Shown here: positions 1 to 7,992 of the stretch, in pieces
Layout of the letters: each line of letters begins with the position of its first letter
Position numbering within the stretch: the first letter of the stretch is position 1
Assembly: GCF_023515995.1 (NCBI RefSeq)
Contig: NZ_CP097320.1
Span: 4,030,001 to 4,094,000, forward strand
Direction of reading: 5' to 3'
DNA length: 64,000 bases
Origin: Candidatus Mycobacterium methanotrophicum
GTDB lineage: Bacteria > Actinomycetota > Actinomycetes > Mycobacteriales > Mycobacteriaceae
Program-made: the position numbers and the translations under genes
The notes under the pieces: generated by a model
Told to the model about the DNA's origin: nothing
Databases searched by the model: none
Seen by the model: only the letters and a program-made list of their open reading frames with translations

Positions 1-2
1 AG

Positions 3-434
3 ATCGAGCGGCGGCAGAGCACACCGTCGATCGCGGTGGCACTCAAACTCGCCCGCGCACTCGACGTCGACGTCGCGCAGCTGTTTTCCGAGGCCACCAA
101 CGAGAAGATCGCCGTCGACCGCGCCGTCGACCGCAGCGCCAGTACCGAACGTTACGTGGCCCTCGCGCCGGGAGTGCTGGGAAAGTCGATGTCGCCGTTC
201 GTCGTTCGGCCCAACGGCCAAAACGCTGACGACCCCCGCCCGGCGCATGCCGGACAGGAATTCCTGTTCGTGCATGCCGGGTCCGTCGAGCTGACCTACG
301 GCGATCAGATCGTCACCCTGGCCGCCGGTGACAGCGCCTACTTCGACGCGTCGGTGAGCCACAGCTTGCGTGCGGTCGGCGGCACACCCGCCGACGTCGT
401 TGTCGTCGCTCACCAGGAACCGGACCCGCGGTGA
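3..434 (+). CDS. XRE-family regulator with C-terminal cupin domain (5' end outside window)
   Basis: The frame is open from the window edge. It begins with the last helix of a Cro/C1-type helix-turn-helix (PSIAVALKLARALDVDVAQLF), so the true start lies upstream. After a linker comes a small-barrel cupin 2 domain with the G-x-E-F-L-F-V and G-D-S-A-Y-F patterns typical of ligand-sensing XRE-cupin repressors. Such proteins bind operator DNA and sense a small metabolite through the cupin. The next gene is a broken methanethiol oxidase on the other strand, so the regulated target is not evident. The internal GTG at 36 is not a credible start because homology continues upstream of it. Confidence 0.8.
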   Translation: MERRQSTPSIAVALKLARALDVDVAQLFSEATNEKIAVDRAVDRSASTERYVALAPGVLGKSMSPFVVRPNGQNADDPRPAHAGQEFLFVHAGSVELTYGDQIVTLAAGDSAYFDASVSHSLRAVGGTPADVVVVAHQEPDPR

Positions 435-550
435 GCTTTTCCGGCACTACCGGGCTTCGGTTCCCCGGAAGTCGCATCGGCCTCGTCGCGCCAGAACTGT
501 GCCGAGCCGTCAGTCACAAGCCGCCTCGGGCGACGTCCTGAGAAGGCGGT

Positions 551-1137
551 TCAGCTTGTGTAGCAGTAGGAGTCGCCGGAGGCGTCGCCTCCCTGCAGTC
601 GAATTTGGTGGACCCGCAGACCGCGGAAATCTTCGCCGTTCGGAAAGAACCGGTTGTCGGGGACCAGACCGCCGGTGGTGGTGTCGGCGTCGGGTTTGGC
701 CAGCCACCCCAACGCCGTCAGGATAGAACACCTCATCCCAGGCGGCGTAGAGCGAACTGGTCACATAGACGCGGCGTCCGTCGCGGCTGATCTCCACCAT
801 CTGTGGCCCGCCGCTGAGGGGAAGGCCCGGGGCCGCAGGATGCGGTTCGCGTCGCACGATCCCGCCAAGGCGCAGCGACGCGGTCTCCCGGGGATGGAAC
901 GGCTCGCTGACGTCGTACTGCTTGAGTTCGCCAGTCCCCCAACCCGATACATACAGCCAGCGGTCATCGACCGACAAGTCGATGTCGGATACCAGCGGGG
1001 GCACGGCGCCGAACGGCTTAAGCGCGGGTGGCAGCTCATCGGCATCGGCCGGCTCGGCGGGGATGCTGATCACCTTGTCGACCGACCACTGGTCATATCG
1101 GCACACCCCTGCAGGGATGCGATCGTCATAGTCACAG
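551..1137 (-). pseudogene. Methanethiol oxidase / selenium-binding protein (SBP56) remnant, 3' part
   Basis: The minus-strand translation from about 1137 down to 737 reads like the propeller of SBP56-type methanethiol oxidases (SDIDLSVDDRWLYVSGWG, GGPQMVEISRDGRRVYVTSS). It changes frame near 730-740 and finishes in a second frame (GLVPDNRFFPNGEDFRG) up to the stop at 551. The N-terminal half is missing: at about 1140 the sequence runs into an IS630 transposase tail. One frameshift plus loss of the 5' half make this a pseudogene. The intact enzyme oxidises methanethiol to formaldehyde, sulfide and peroxide; no function is expected here. Confidence 0.75.
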
Positions 1138-1149
1138 AGAATGGTGATC

Positions 1150-1386
1150 CTGTCTCGCCCCGAACTGACCCGCCGAATGCTGGAACGCGGCGACCACCGC
1201 AACGTGCAAGCCCTCGAACGCGACGTCCGCGCCTGGATCGCCAACTGGAACATTAACCCAAAACCGTTCGTATGGACCAAGACTGCCGAACAGATCCTTC
1301 AGTCCATCCAGCGATTGATGAAACGAATTAAACGGCGCGGGACGCTAGAGACGGCAGCGATTAACGAGGCTGCTGAGCTCCGTTGA
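1150..1386 (+). pseudogene. IS630-family transposase, C-terminal fragment
   Basis: The plus-strand reading contains ELTRRMLERGDHRNVQALE and WIANWNINPKPFVWTKTAEQ, the hallmark C-terminus of IS630/Tc1-type DDE transposases. Only the last 75 or so residues remain. The catalytic region and both element ends are absent. It sits exactly where the methanethiol oxidase gene is cut, so an IS630 insertion followed by deletion probably removed that gene's 5' half. The end of the fragment overlaps the 3' end of the neighbouring hydrolase on the other strand. Confidence 0.75.
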
Positions 1387-2208
1387 CATGCGGTTGGGAA
1401 GCTGCAGCGGCACAAAATGCGTGGCCGGGAGCTCGACGTATCGGCTCCGTGGTGTCTGCGCGCTGGCCGCCCGCATTCGTTCCGCTGATGTGATCGCGTC
1501 CCACGTCCCGGCGATATAGGTGACTGGTATGTCGATCGAGCTCAGGTCCATCGGGGGCTGGTCGCCGACCGCGCGGGCGAGACGCGAATACCAGGGCCAA
1601 TCGTGATCGGCGAACCGGCGCAGTACTCGAACCAGAGTTTGTCCGTGAATGACGTCGAGGCCGAACGTGGCGACTCCTCGTGTGTCAAACCCATGCTCGG
1701 GCGAACCGGGTAATACGTCGCCGAGCCGATTGAGGACCGGCCCGAGGTACCGCATCAAGTGGGATCCCACCCGCCCGGCCCGCGGGCGCAGGAATCGTGG
1801 AAGAGGGTGAAGCAAGGCTTCGAAGGTTCCGCCGGGGACGCCGCCGACGGCGAGCACGCCGGCGATCCGCCGTTGCTCGCGCAGGGCTGCCTCAAACGCG
1901 ATGTTGACACCGGCCGACCAGCCGATGACCACGGCTCGATCGATGCCGTAAGAGTCCATCACGGCGAAGAGATCGTCGGTGTGGTCGGAGATGGTGATCC
2001 GCGACTCGTCGGAGGGGCGATCCGACCCGCCGAGACCACGATGGTCCCACGTCACGACCCGATAGGTTTCGGTCTGCCGGTTGATCGTCGGCCAGGCGTC
2101 GTGAGGCGTGCCGAGCCCGTTGGAGATCAGCACGGGAACCCCGCGGCCCTCATTGCTCCACGACCGCAGACGAGTCCCGTCAACGGATGTGACCGATCGG
2201 TACCCCAA
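1345..2208 (-). CDS. Alpha/beta hydrolase
   Basis: A 287-residue protein with an alpha/beta-hydrolase fold: oxyanion-hole region near NGLGTPHDAW (residues 30-39), strand with TWDHRGLGGSDRP, nucleophile elbow GWSAG (residues 96-100, serine 98), a cap region, then an acid strand (YIAGTWDAI) and a late ATHF histidine. All triad elements are visible, so it should be an active esterase, epoxide-hydrolase-like or haloperoxidase-like enzyme; the substrate cannot be told. No signal peptide is seen. The 3' end overlaps the IS630 fragment, so the last few residues may have been replaced by insertion-derived sequence. Confidence 0.8.
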   Translation of the reverse strand: MGYRSVTSVDGTRLRSWSNEGRGVPVLISNGLGTPHDAWPTINRQTETYRVVTWDHRGLGGSDRPSDESRITISDHTDDLFAVMDSYGIDRAVVIGWSAGVNIAFEAALREQRRIAGVLAVGGVPGGTFEALLHPLPRFLRPRAGRVGSHLMRYLGPVLNRLGDVLPGSPEHGFDTRGVATFGLDVIHGQTLVRVLRRFADHDWPWYSRLARAVGDQPPMDLSSIDIPVTYIAGTWDAITSAERMRAASAQTPRSRYVELPATHFVPLQLPNRMSTELSSLVNRCRL

Positions 2209-2564
2209 CGCCTGCCCTGTCTGATGGTGTGTTAATTATCCTGCAGTCGATGGTAGATCGGCTGGCAGTCGCGGCCCGGGTTGCTTGCACCGCGATTTTT
2301 GGTGTCGAACGGGCTCCCTGACGTGCCTGGGACGGAAATAGTGGACAACGTGGCGGCGCCGCATACACGATATCAGCGGAACTTCCAGCCGGATGGTGTG
2401 ACCGCAAGCAGGCGGAGTCGGGTAACCTGGGCGACATGCCGATTGACGAACCGATGCAGTCATGTAGCGGCAAACTCCCGTCGATAGCCTAATCGGCCGC
2501 ACGGGTCCGGTTACCGGAAAGTGACGCTACCAACCGGATCCAGCTGACATCGGGCGCCCTACAC
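2209..2564. other. Intergenic stretch without recognisable gene
   Basis: About 350 bases between two divergent hydrolase genes. Short open frames on both strands show no family resemblance. The region should hold the promoter of the minus-strand hydrolase. No operator or element end was recognised. Confidence 0.5.
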
Positions 2565-3448
2565 GTGGAATCGAACGGCGATCCGCTCGGGCGCCTCATC
2601 TTGTGCGTACGTGGTTTATCGGCGAATTGCCGATCGTTCGATCCATTCGTGCCCGTACTGGTCGAGGCGGGCCACCACGTCGTCACCATGGACCTACGTG
2701 GTCGTGGGCGCAGCGAGATCAGCCCACCCGGTTCGTACGGCTGGGACAGCCACGTCCGCGATCTCCTCGAGATCGCCGATCTCTACGGGGCCGATTCGTT
2801 CGACGTGATTGGGCACTCGATGGGTGGCTTCATCGGAATGTCGCTGGCAGCCCAGTGTCCGCGGCGGTGTAGCCGTCTCGTCCTCATCCACGCCGCGGGC
2901 GAGCCTGAACCGAGCGCATTGCCGCCCATCACGAAATCCATCAGCAGACTGGGCCGGACATATCCGTCGGCACCAGATGTGCTGTCACACATGCGGGCCG
3001 CCGGCGCCATGACTCCGTGGGACGAATCCTGGGACAGCTACTTCGCGTGGGAGCTGGAACCGGTCGGCGACACCGTCCGGACTCGGACCGACTTGGCCGC
3101 GGCGGGCGAGGACAGCGCCTACGCATCGACGCAGGACGTTTATGGGATGTGGCCGCAGCTGCGCTGCCCCGTCCTGTTGGTCCGAGCCAGCAAAGGCCCA
3201 TGGTCCCAGGCGGCGGCCTGGTGGTTTCACGGGCTGACGCCGAACGGTTCGCCGCAGAGGTCCGCTACGCCAGGGTGGTTGACGTCGACGCCGATCACTA
3301 CTTCATATTGATCAGCCCTCCGGCGATCGGCGCCGTCGAACGATTCTTGACAACCGGGAGGCGGCATTCACCAAGAGCGGGTTCTCTGTGCGAGCCGACC
3401 ACAGGCCGCCCTGCAGCGTGGCAGGATCGGTGTGCCGTTGCAGCCTAG
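2565..3448 (+). pseudogene. Second alpha/beta hydrolase, frameshifted near its 3' end
   Basis: From GTG 2565 the frame encodes an alpha/beta hydrolase with MDLRGRGRSE and the nucleophile elbow GHSMGG (serine about residue 85). Near 3200 homology moves to another frame, where the C-terminal strand and catalytic histidine appear (RVVDVDADHYFILISPPAIG), with the stop at 3448. The first frame instead runs out at 3311 without a histidine. Homology also seems to extend upstream of 2565 (IQLTSGALHVESNG) with no start codon before a stop at 2490, so the 5' end may also be damaged. It is a pseudogene unless the shift is an assembly error. Confidence 0.65.
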
Positions 3449-3455
3449 ACGCCAA

Positions 3456-4358
3456 TCACCTTGTGCGCCAAGCATTCCAGATGTGACTGACACTTTTTCG
3501 CCTAGTGGGCCGTGGATCCTGGCGAATGGCGGCCCACCCCAGGCCGACGGCGACCAACACGGCGAGCGCGGCCAGCAACGGCCACGCACCCAGGGCGTCG
3601 ACGCTGTGCGCCAGCCAACTTTGCGCCGCGCGGACAGTTTTGATAATTGGGTCCTCGGGGCTGGCGTGGGCGAAGTACAGCCGGATCTCGTAGTAACCGT
3701 AGTAAGTCACGTAGAGCCCGGTCAGCAATATGATGCTGCCGGCAATCCGGCCTACGTGCGGCAGGATTCGCCGCAACGCGCCAGTGGCCGTGGATCCGGC
3801 CAGGGCCACCGCGAGGGCGGCCACCCCAACGGTGAGGCTCATCCCGGCCGCATAGGCAACGAAGGCCAGGACGCCCGTGAGCGCCGATCCTTGCTTGAAC
3901 GTCGTGCCGATCACCGCGAGAAACGGCCCGACCGTGCAGGACAGCGACGCGATCGCATAGCCGACGCCGTAACCGTACATCGACGGCAGCTGCGCGGTTG
4001 GCGCCCCGACCGACGCCTTCGGCAGGATGACGCTGATGTCTTTACCGGCCAGCAGCCATACCGCCATCACCACCAGCAGGACTCCGACGGCCACGGTGGC
4101 GAACGGCAGATACTTTTGCACCGAGGCGATCAGCGGTGAGATCACCAAGCCGAAAACACCGAACACGGTGACGAATCCGGCGGACATGGCCACCGTCGCC
4201 AGGCCCGCCCGGGCCAGCGCCGCCGACCGCGACGACTCCGCGTCACCGCCGGCGATCACCAGCCCCAGATAGCCCGGCAGGAACGCGAAGCCACACGGAT
4301 TCAGCGCCGCCACCAGGCCGGCGCCCAGCGCGAAGCCGAGCGCCCCGGTGTCGATCAC
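3456..4358 (-). CDS. CcdA/DsbD-like thiol-disulfide transporter membrane protein
   Basis: A 300-residue polytopic membrane protein of the CcdA/DsbD transmembrane family, close in type to M. tuberculosis Rv2877c. It has two conserved membrane cysteines, in NPCGF (C22) and SLSCTVGPF (C141), which pass electrons from the cytoplasm to extracytoplasmic thioredoxin-like proteins. At least six hydrophobic segments are visible, followed by a basic C-terminal tail. Its ATG overlaps the stop of the preceding thioredoxin-like lipoprotein gene (ATGA), so the two are translationally coupled; the membrane protein probably keeps that lipoprotein reduced. Confidence 0.85.
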   Translation of the reverse strand: MIDTGALGFALGAGLVAALNPCGFAFLPGYLGLVIAGGDAESSRSAALARAGLATVAMSAGFVTVFGVFGLVISPLIASVQKYLPFATVAVGVLLVVMAVWLLAGKDISVILPKASVGAPTAQLPSMYGYGVGYAIASLSCTVGPFLAVIGTTFKQGSALTGVLAFVAYAAGMSLTVGVAALAVALAGSTATGALRRILPHVGRIAGSIILLTGLYVTYYGYYEIRLYFAHASPEDPIIKTVRAAQSWLAHSVDALGAWPLLAALAVLVAVGLGWAAIRQDPRPTRRKSVSHIWNAWRTR

Positions 4359-4897
4359 GGGCTGGTCAACGCCGTTACCCGCCGATTCAGGTCGGACTCA
4401 GCCAGCTCGGACTTGACCACGTCGATGCCGCCGCTCGGTCGGACGAACGCGAACGCGGGCTGTTCGACGACCCCGAATTTCATCCAGATCGATCCGGTCG
4501 TGTCGGCCAGCTGGGTGAATCCCTTCACCGGGTACTTGTCGACGAACTCCTTCATGGCGGCCACCTTGTCCTGCCCCGCCACGCCGACGAAGGTCACGGC
4601 CGGATGAGACGCAGCGGCCTGGCCGACCATGGCGGCTTCGCTTTGGCACGTCGAGCACCAAGGCGTCCAGAACCACAACACCGCGGGTTTGCCCACCAGA
4701 CTCGCTCCCTGAAACGCCTGCCCATCGAGCGTTTTCGCGGTGAATTGCAGCTGAGCCGGAACGGCGCGGTCAGCGCCACCACCCGCTGCTCCTACGTGCG
4801 CCGGGCCAGCGGGCTGCGAGGCTACAGAGTGCCCACCGCACCCCGCGACGAGCACTGCGGCGGCCACCACACCGGCCGCCAAGCTGGAATACTTCAT
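4355..4897 (-). CDS. dsbF: DsbF-like thioredoxin-fold lipoprotein
   Basis: A 180-residue exported thioredoxin-fold protein. A signal peptide ends in a lipobox (VLVAGC, C20), so it should be anchored on the outer face of the membrane. The redox motif is WCSTC (C81-C84), followed by a typical cis-Pro segment (VEQPAFAFV). The protein strongly resembles M. tuberculosis DsbF (Rv1677) and less so Mpt53. An upstream in-frame ATG at 4978 exists, but the ATG at 4897 has an AAAGGA ribosome site and starts the signal peptide directly. It is coupled to the CcdA-like gene. Likely role: oxidation or isomerisation of disulfides in secreted proteins. Confidence 0.85.
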   Translation of the reverse strand: MKYSSLAAGVVAAAVLVAGCGGHSVASQPAGPAHVGAAGGGADRAVPAQLQFTAKTLDGQAFQGASLVGKPAVLWFWTPWCSTCQSEAAMVGQAAASHPAVTFVGVAGQDKVAAMKEFVDKYPVKGFTQLADTTGSIWMKFGVVEQPAFAFVRPSGGIDVVKSELAESDLNRRVTALTSP

Positions 4898-4998
4898 GCT
4901 GATCCTTTTACTCTCGGCACGACGATGGACGGCCACCCGACGGGCGGTGAGACGCCTGCCATCGCATTGTGTAGCCAACGAAAGTTGCGGTCCGCCGT

Positions 4999-6651
4999 TC
5001 AGCGGTCAGTCTCCGCGTGAAGGTTCAGGATTTCGACCGCCAAGTCGCGCATCTGGGCCTTGCGAACCTTACCACTAACCGTCGTCGGGAACTCGTCGAC
5101 TACGTGCGCGTAACGCGGGATCTTGTAGTGCGCCACCTTCCCTGTGCAGAAGGTCCGCAGGTCCTCGGCGGTGAGTGGTTCGGCACCCTCTCGCATGCGA
5201 ATCCACGCCATGATCTCCTCGCCGTACCTGCGGTCCGGAACGCCGATCACCTGGACGTCCAAGATGTCTGGATGGGTGGAAAGGAACTCCTCGATTTCGC
5301 GCGGGAAGATGTTTTCCCCGCCGCGGATCACGGTGTCTTTGATCCGGCCGACGATGCTAACGTAGCCCTCCTCGTCCATGACGGCCAGGTCGCCTGTGTG
5401 CATCCAGCGCGCGGCGTCGATCACCTCGGCGGTCCAGTCGGGCCTCTCCCAGTAGCCCAGCATCACCGAGTATCCGCGGGTGCACAGTTCGCCCGGCGTA
5501 CCGCGCGGTACGGTTACTCCCGCGTTCGGTTCGACGATCTTGATTTCCAGGTGCGGGTGTACCCGACCCACGGTGGACACCCGCCGCTCGATCGAGTCGT
5601 CCGCAGTGGTTTGCGTCGACACCGGCGACGTTTCGGTCATGCCGTAACAGATCGTCACCTCCCCGACGCCCATCCGGTCCATGACCTGCTTCATCACCTC
5701 CACCGGGCATGGTGAGCCTGCCATGATTCCGGTGCGCAGGCTGGTCAGATCGAAGTCGTCGAACGACGGCTCGGCCAGTTCGGCGATGAACATCGTCGGC
5801 ACCCCGTAAAGCGAGGTGCAGCGCTCGGCATGCACGGCTTCCAGCGTGGCCTTCGGCGCGAACAACGGCGCCGGGATCACCATGCACGCGCCGTGGCTGG
5901 TGGCCGCGAGATTAGCCAAAACCATACCGAAGCAGTGGTAGAAGGGCACGGGAATGCAGATCCGGTCGGCCTCGGTATAGCCGCACCGTTCACCGACGAA
6001 GAACCCGTTGTTGAGGATGCTGTGGTGACTAAGCGTGGCGCCTTTCGGGAACCCGGTGGTACCCGACGTGTACTGGATGTTGATGGGATCGTCGAAAGTC
6101 AACGTCGCCCCGACGCGCTCCAGCTGTCGCGGATCGGCCCGCCGGCCAGCGTCGAGCAGCGCATGCCAGTCCTCACCGCCGAGCAGCACGACTTCGTCGA
6201 GGGCCTCACATCGCGGCCGGACCTCGTCGATCATCTCGGCGTAGTCGGAGGTCTTGACCTTCTCGGCCGCGATCAGCATGGTGACACCGGCCTGGTTGAG
6301 GACGTACTCCAACTCGTGGGCACGGTAAGCGGGGTTGATATTGACCAGAATGGCCCCGATCTTTGCGGTCGCGTATTGGACGAAGGTCCATTCCGCGCAG
6401 TTAGGCGCCCAAATGGCCACCCGGTGTCCCTTGGCGATCCCGACCTCCAGCAGGCTCAACGCGAGCGCGTCGACCTCGGCGGCGAATTTCCGATAGGTCC
6501 AGCGCCGGCCGGTGTGGTGCTCAACGAGCGCCTCGCGGTCGGCGAACCGCCGCACGGTGCGGTCAAGGTTGTGGCCGATCGTGTCGCCAAGCAGCGGAAC
6601 ATCCGCGAGGCCCGACGCGTAGCTCAGGTTATTCGGCGTGAGTGATGACAT
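4999..6651 (-). CDS. Fatty-acid-CoA synthetase (FadD-type, AMP-binding)
   Basis: A 550-residue acyl-CoA synthetase of the ANL superfamily. The P-loop YTSGTTGFPKG lies near residues 193-203, the A5 motif is YGMTETSP, the A8 hinge is near GRIKDTVIRGGENI, and the catalytic lysine region is PTTVSGKVRK near the C-terminus. Length and motifs fit the FadD35 group of mycobacteria, but the orthology is not certain. It activates a fatty or short-chain carboxylic acid as acyl-AMP and transfers it to CoA. The 5' end overlaps the dead alcohol dehydrogenase by about 20 bases, suggesting an old operon of alcohol oxidation and acid activation. Confidence 0.85.
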   Translation of the reverse strand: MSSLTPNNLSYASGLADVPLLGDTIGHNLDRTVRRFADREALVEHHTGRRWTYRKFAAEVDALALSLLEVGIAKGHRVAIWAPNCAEWTFVQYATAKIGAILVNINPAYRAHELEYVLNQAGVTMLIAAEKVKTSDYAEMIDEVRPRCEALDEVVLLGGEDWHALLDAGRRADPRQLERVGATLTFDDPINIQYTSGTTGFPKGATLSHHSILNNGFFVGERCGYTEADRICIPVPFYHCFGMVLANLAATSHGACMVIPAPLFAPKATLEAVHAERCTSLYGVPTMFIAELAEPSFDDFDLTSLRTGIMAGSPCPVEVMKQVMDRMGVGEVTICYGMTETSPVSTQTTADDSIERRVSTVGRVHPHLEIKIVEPNAGVTVPRGTPGELCTRGYSVMLGYWERPDWTAEVIDAARWMHTGDLAVMDEEGYVSIVGRIKDTVIRGGENIFPREIEEFLSTHPDILDVQVIGVPDRRYGEEIMAWIRMREGAEPLTAEDLRTFCTGKVAHYKIPRYAHVVDEFPTTVSGKVRKAQMRDLAVEILNLHAETDR

Positions 6652-7342
6652 CCCGGATGTTCCTCCCGTCCCGCAAGTCCTGGTAGCCCTCGTTCACCTG
6701 CTCGATGGTGTACCTCGTGGTGACGAGTTCGTCCAGCGTGAGCTGGCCGGCGTCGTAGGGCCGCAGCAGCCTGACGATGTTGTACTGCGGATTGGCCGAC
6801 CCGAAGAGGATGCCCTTGATCGTCTTTTCGTAGAGCGTCATCACGCAGCCGGAGACGTGCACAGTCAGTTTCTCGGGATTCGCGAGGCCGGCGATCACTA
6901 CCGTGCCGCCCTTGCCGATGGCGTTGAAGGCGTCGGTGACCACCTGCTCGCCGACGGTGCCCACCGTGATGATGACCTGGTCGGCCATTGGACCCCCAGG
7001 TCAGCTCGGAAACCTTTTCCGCGAACCTCCGCGGCGGTCGCCAAGGCGTGTGTCGCGCCGAAAGCCACTGCCGCGTCGCGCTTGAACTCGAGGGGATCGA
7101 CCGCGATCACGTATTTTGGCCCCGCGTGCTTTGCCGCCTGGAGCGACCGGTCGCGCAGTACCGACAGGTTCCGCGATTCGGGATGAAGCTGCACACCACA
7201 TGGTCGCCCGGCTTGACCTTCGTGACGCCGGCGCCGACGTCCTCGATGATCCCGGTGCCCTCGTGGCCACCCACAATCGGGAACCGGGGCGGCAAGTCAC
7301 CGTCGGTGAGGTGCAGGTCAAAATGAGGCATGTGATGCACTA
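6629..7342 (-). pseudogene. NDMA-type zinc alcohol dehydrogenase remnant
   Basis: The minus strand carries three pieces of one MDR alcohol dehydrogenase. They are an N-terminal piece with FPIVGGHEGTGIIEDVG and the structural-zinc region CRYCATG (about 7340-7150), a nucleotide-binding piece (KYVIAVDPLEFKRDAA), and an intact C-terminal piece from 6988 (GLANPEKLTVHVSG, LVTTRYTIEQVNEGYQDLRDG). About 130 residues between zinc lobe and Rossmann fold are missing, the frames differ, and the first 40 or so residues are gone. Relatives use tightly bound NAD recycled through mycofactocin. A full-length paralogue is at 19511-20623. Confidence 0.8.
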
Positions 7343-7360
7343 GTCGGTTACGGTGCCAGT

Positions 7361-7505
7361 GTGAGCGCTGGCCGCTACCGCGAACTGCTGGACCAGCTGA
7401 GGCCCGGCCGCGACCTGGATTGGCACGAGCTGATCCGCGACGCCAAACCCGTCGATCCGGTGCCAGTGGCGGCCACCGACCCGCTCTACGTCCTCCAGTG
7501 GGGCA
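7361..7505 (+). pseudogene. Propionyl-CoA/acetyl-CoA synthetase fragment (PrpE-like)
   Basis: The reading DLDWHELIRDAKPVDPVP followed by VAATDPLYVL is the stretch just before the YTSGTTG loop in PrpE-type acyl-CoA synthetases. It stops matching immediately after LYVL. Only about 45 residues remain, with neither active-site motif. From 7506 to 7614 nothing is recognised. Confidence 0.55.
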
Positions 7506-7614
7506 GACCGAAGGCACTGTTGAGCGACTCTCTGGGTGAAGCGCACCCGCAAGTGGCGGTTAGAGCGCAACGAGACAAAACGAAGCAACTGCACCTACGA
7601 ACTGAAGGCCGGCG

Positions 7615-7962
7615 ATGACCCGCACACCCGAGGAAGTATTTGCCCACCACGCCCGAGCGCTCGGTGCGGGCGATCTTGACGACATCCTCACCGACTACCA
7701 CGACGACGCGGTGTTCATCTCACCCGCTGGTGTGCTGCGCGGTAAGGACGGCATTCGCTCGGCGTTCACCCAGCTGCTCAGCGATGTGCCGCAAGCCGTT
7801 TGGGAGCTGAAGACCCAGACCTACGAGGGCGACGTGCTCTTTCTGGAGTGGGCTGCCGATTCGGCAATGTCGCGTGTGGACGACGGCGTTGACACGTTTG
7901 TGTTTCGCGACGGGTTGATCTGGGTTCAAACCGTCCGGTACACCTCTCGCGCTAAAGCATAA
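7615..7962 (+). CDS. NTF2-like / SnoaL-fold protein
   Basis: A 115-residue protein with the alpha+beta-barrel pattern of the nuclear transport factor 2 superfamily: an N-terminal helix pair (PEEVFAHHARALGAGDLDDI), DYHDDAVFISPAG, GKDGIRSAFTQLL and a final FVFRDGLIWVQTVRY strand. Such proteins are small polyketide or steroid cyclases, isomerases or ligand-binding proteins; no specific reaction can be assigned. It is complete and starts with ATG close behind the broken synthetase fragment. It converges with the copper ATPase gene. Confidence 0.7.
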   Translation: MTRTPEEVFAHHARALGAGDLDDILTDYHDDAVFISPAGVLRGKDGIRSAFTQLLSDVPQAVWELKTQTYEGDVLFLEWAADSAMSRVDDGVDTFVFRDGLIWVQTVRYTSRAKA

Positions 7963-7992
7963 GAGAGCATCGGGACGGCGATTGCTACGGCC

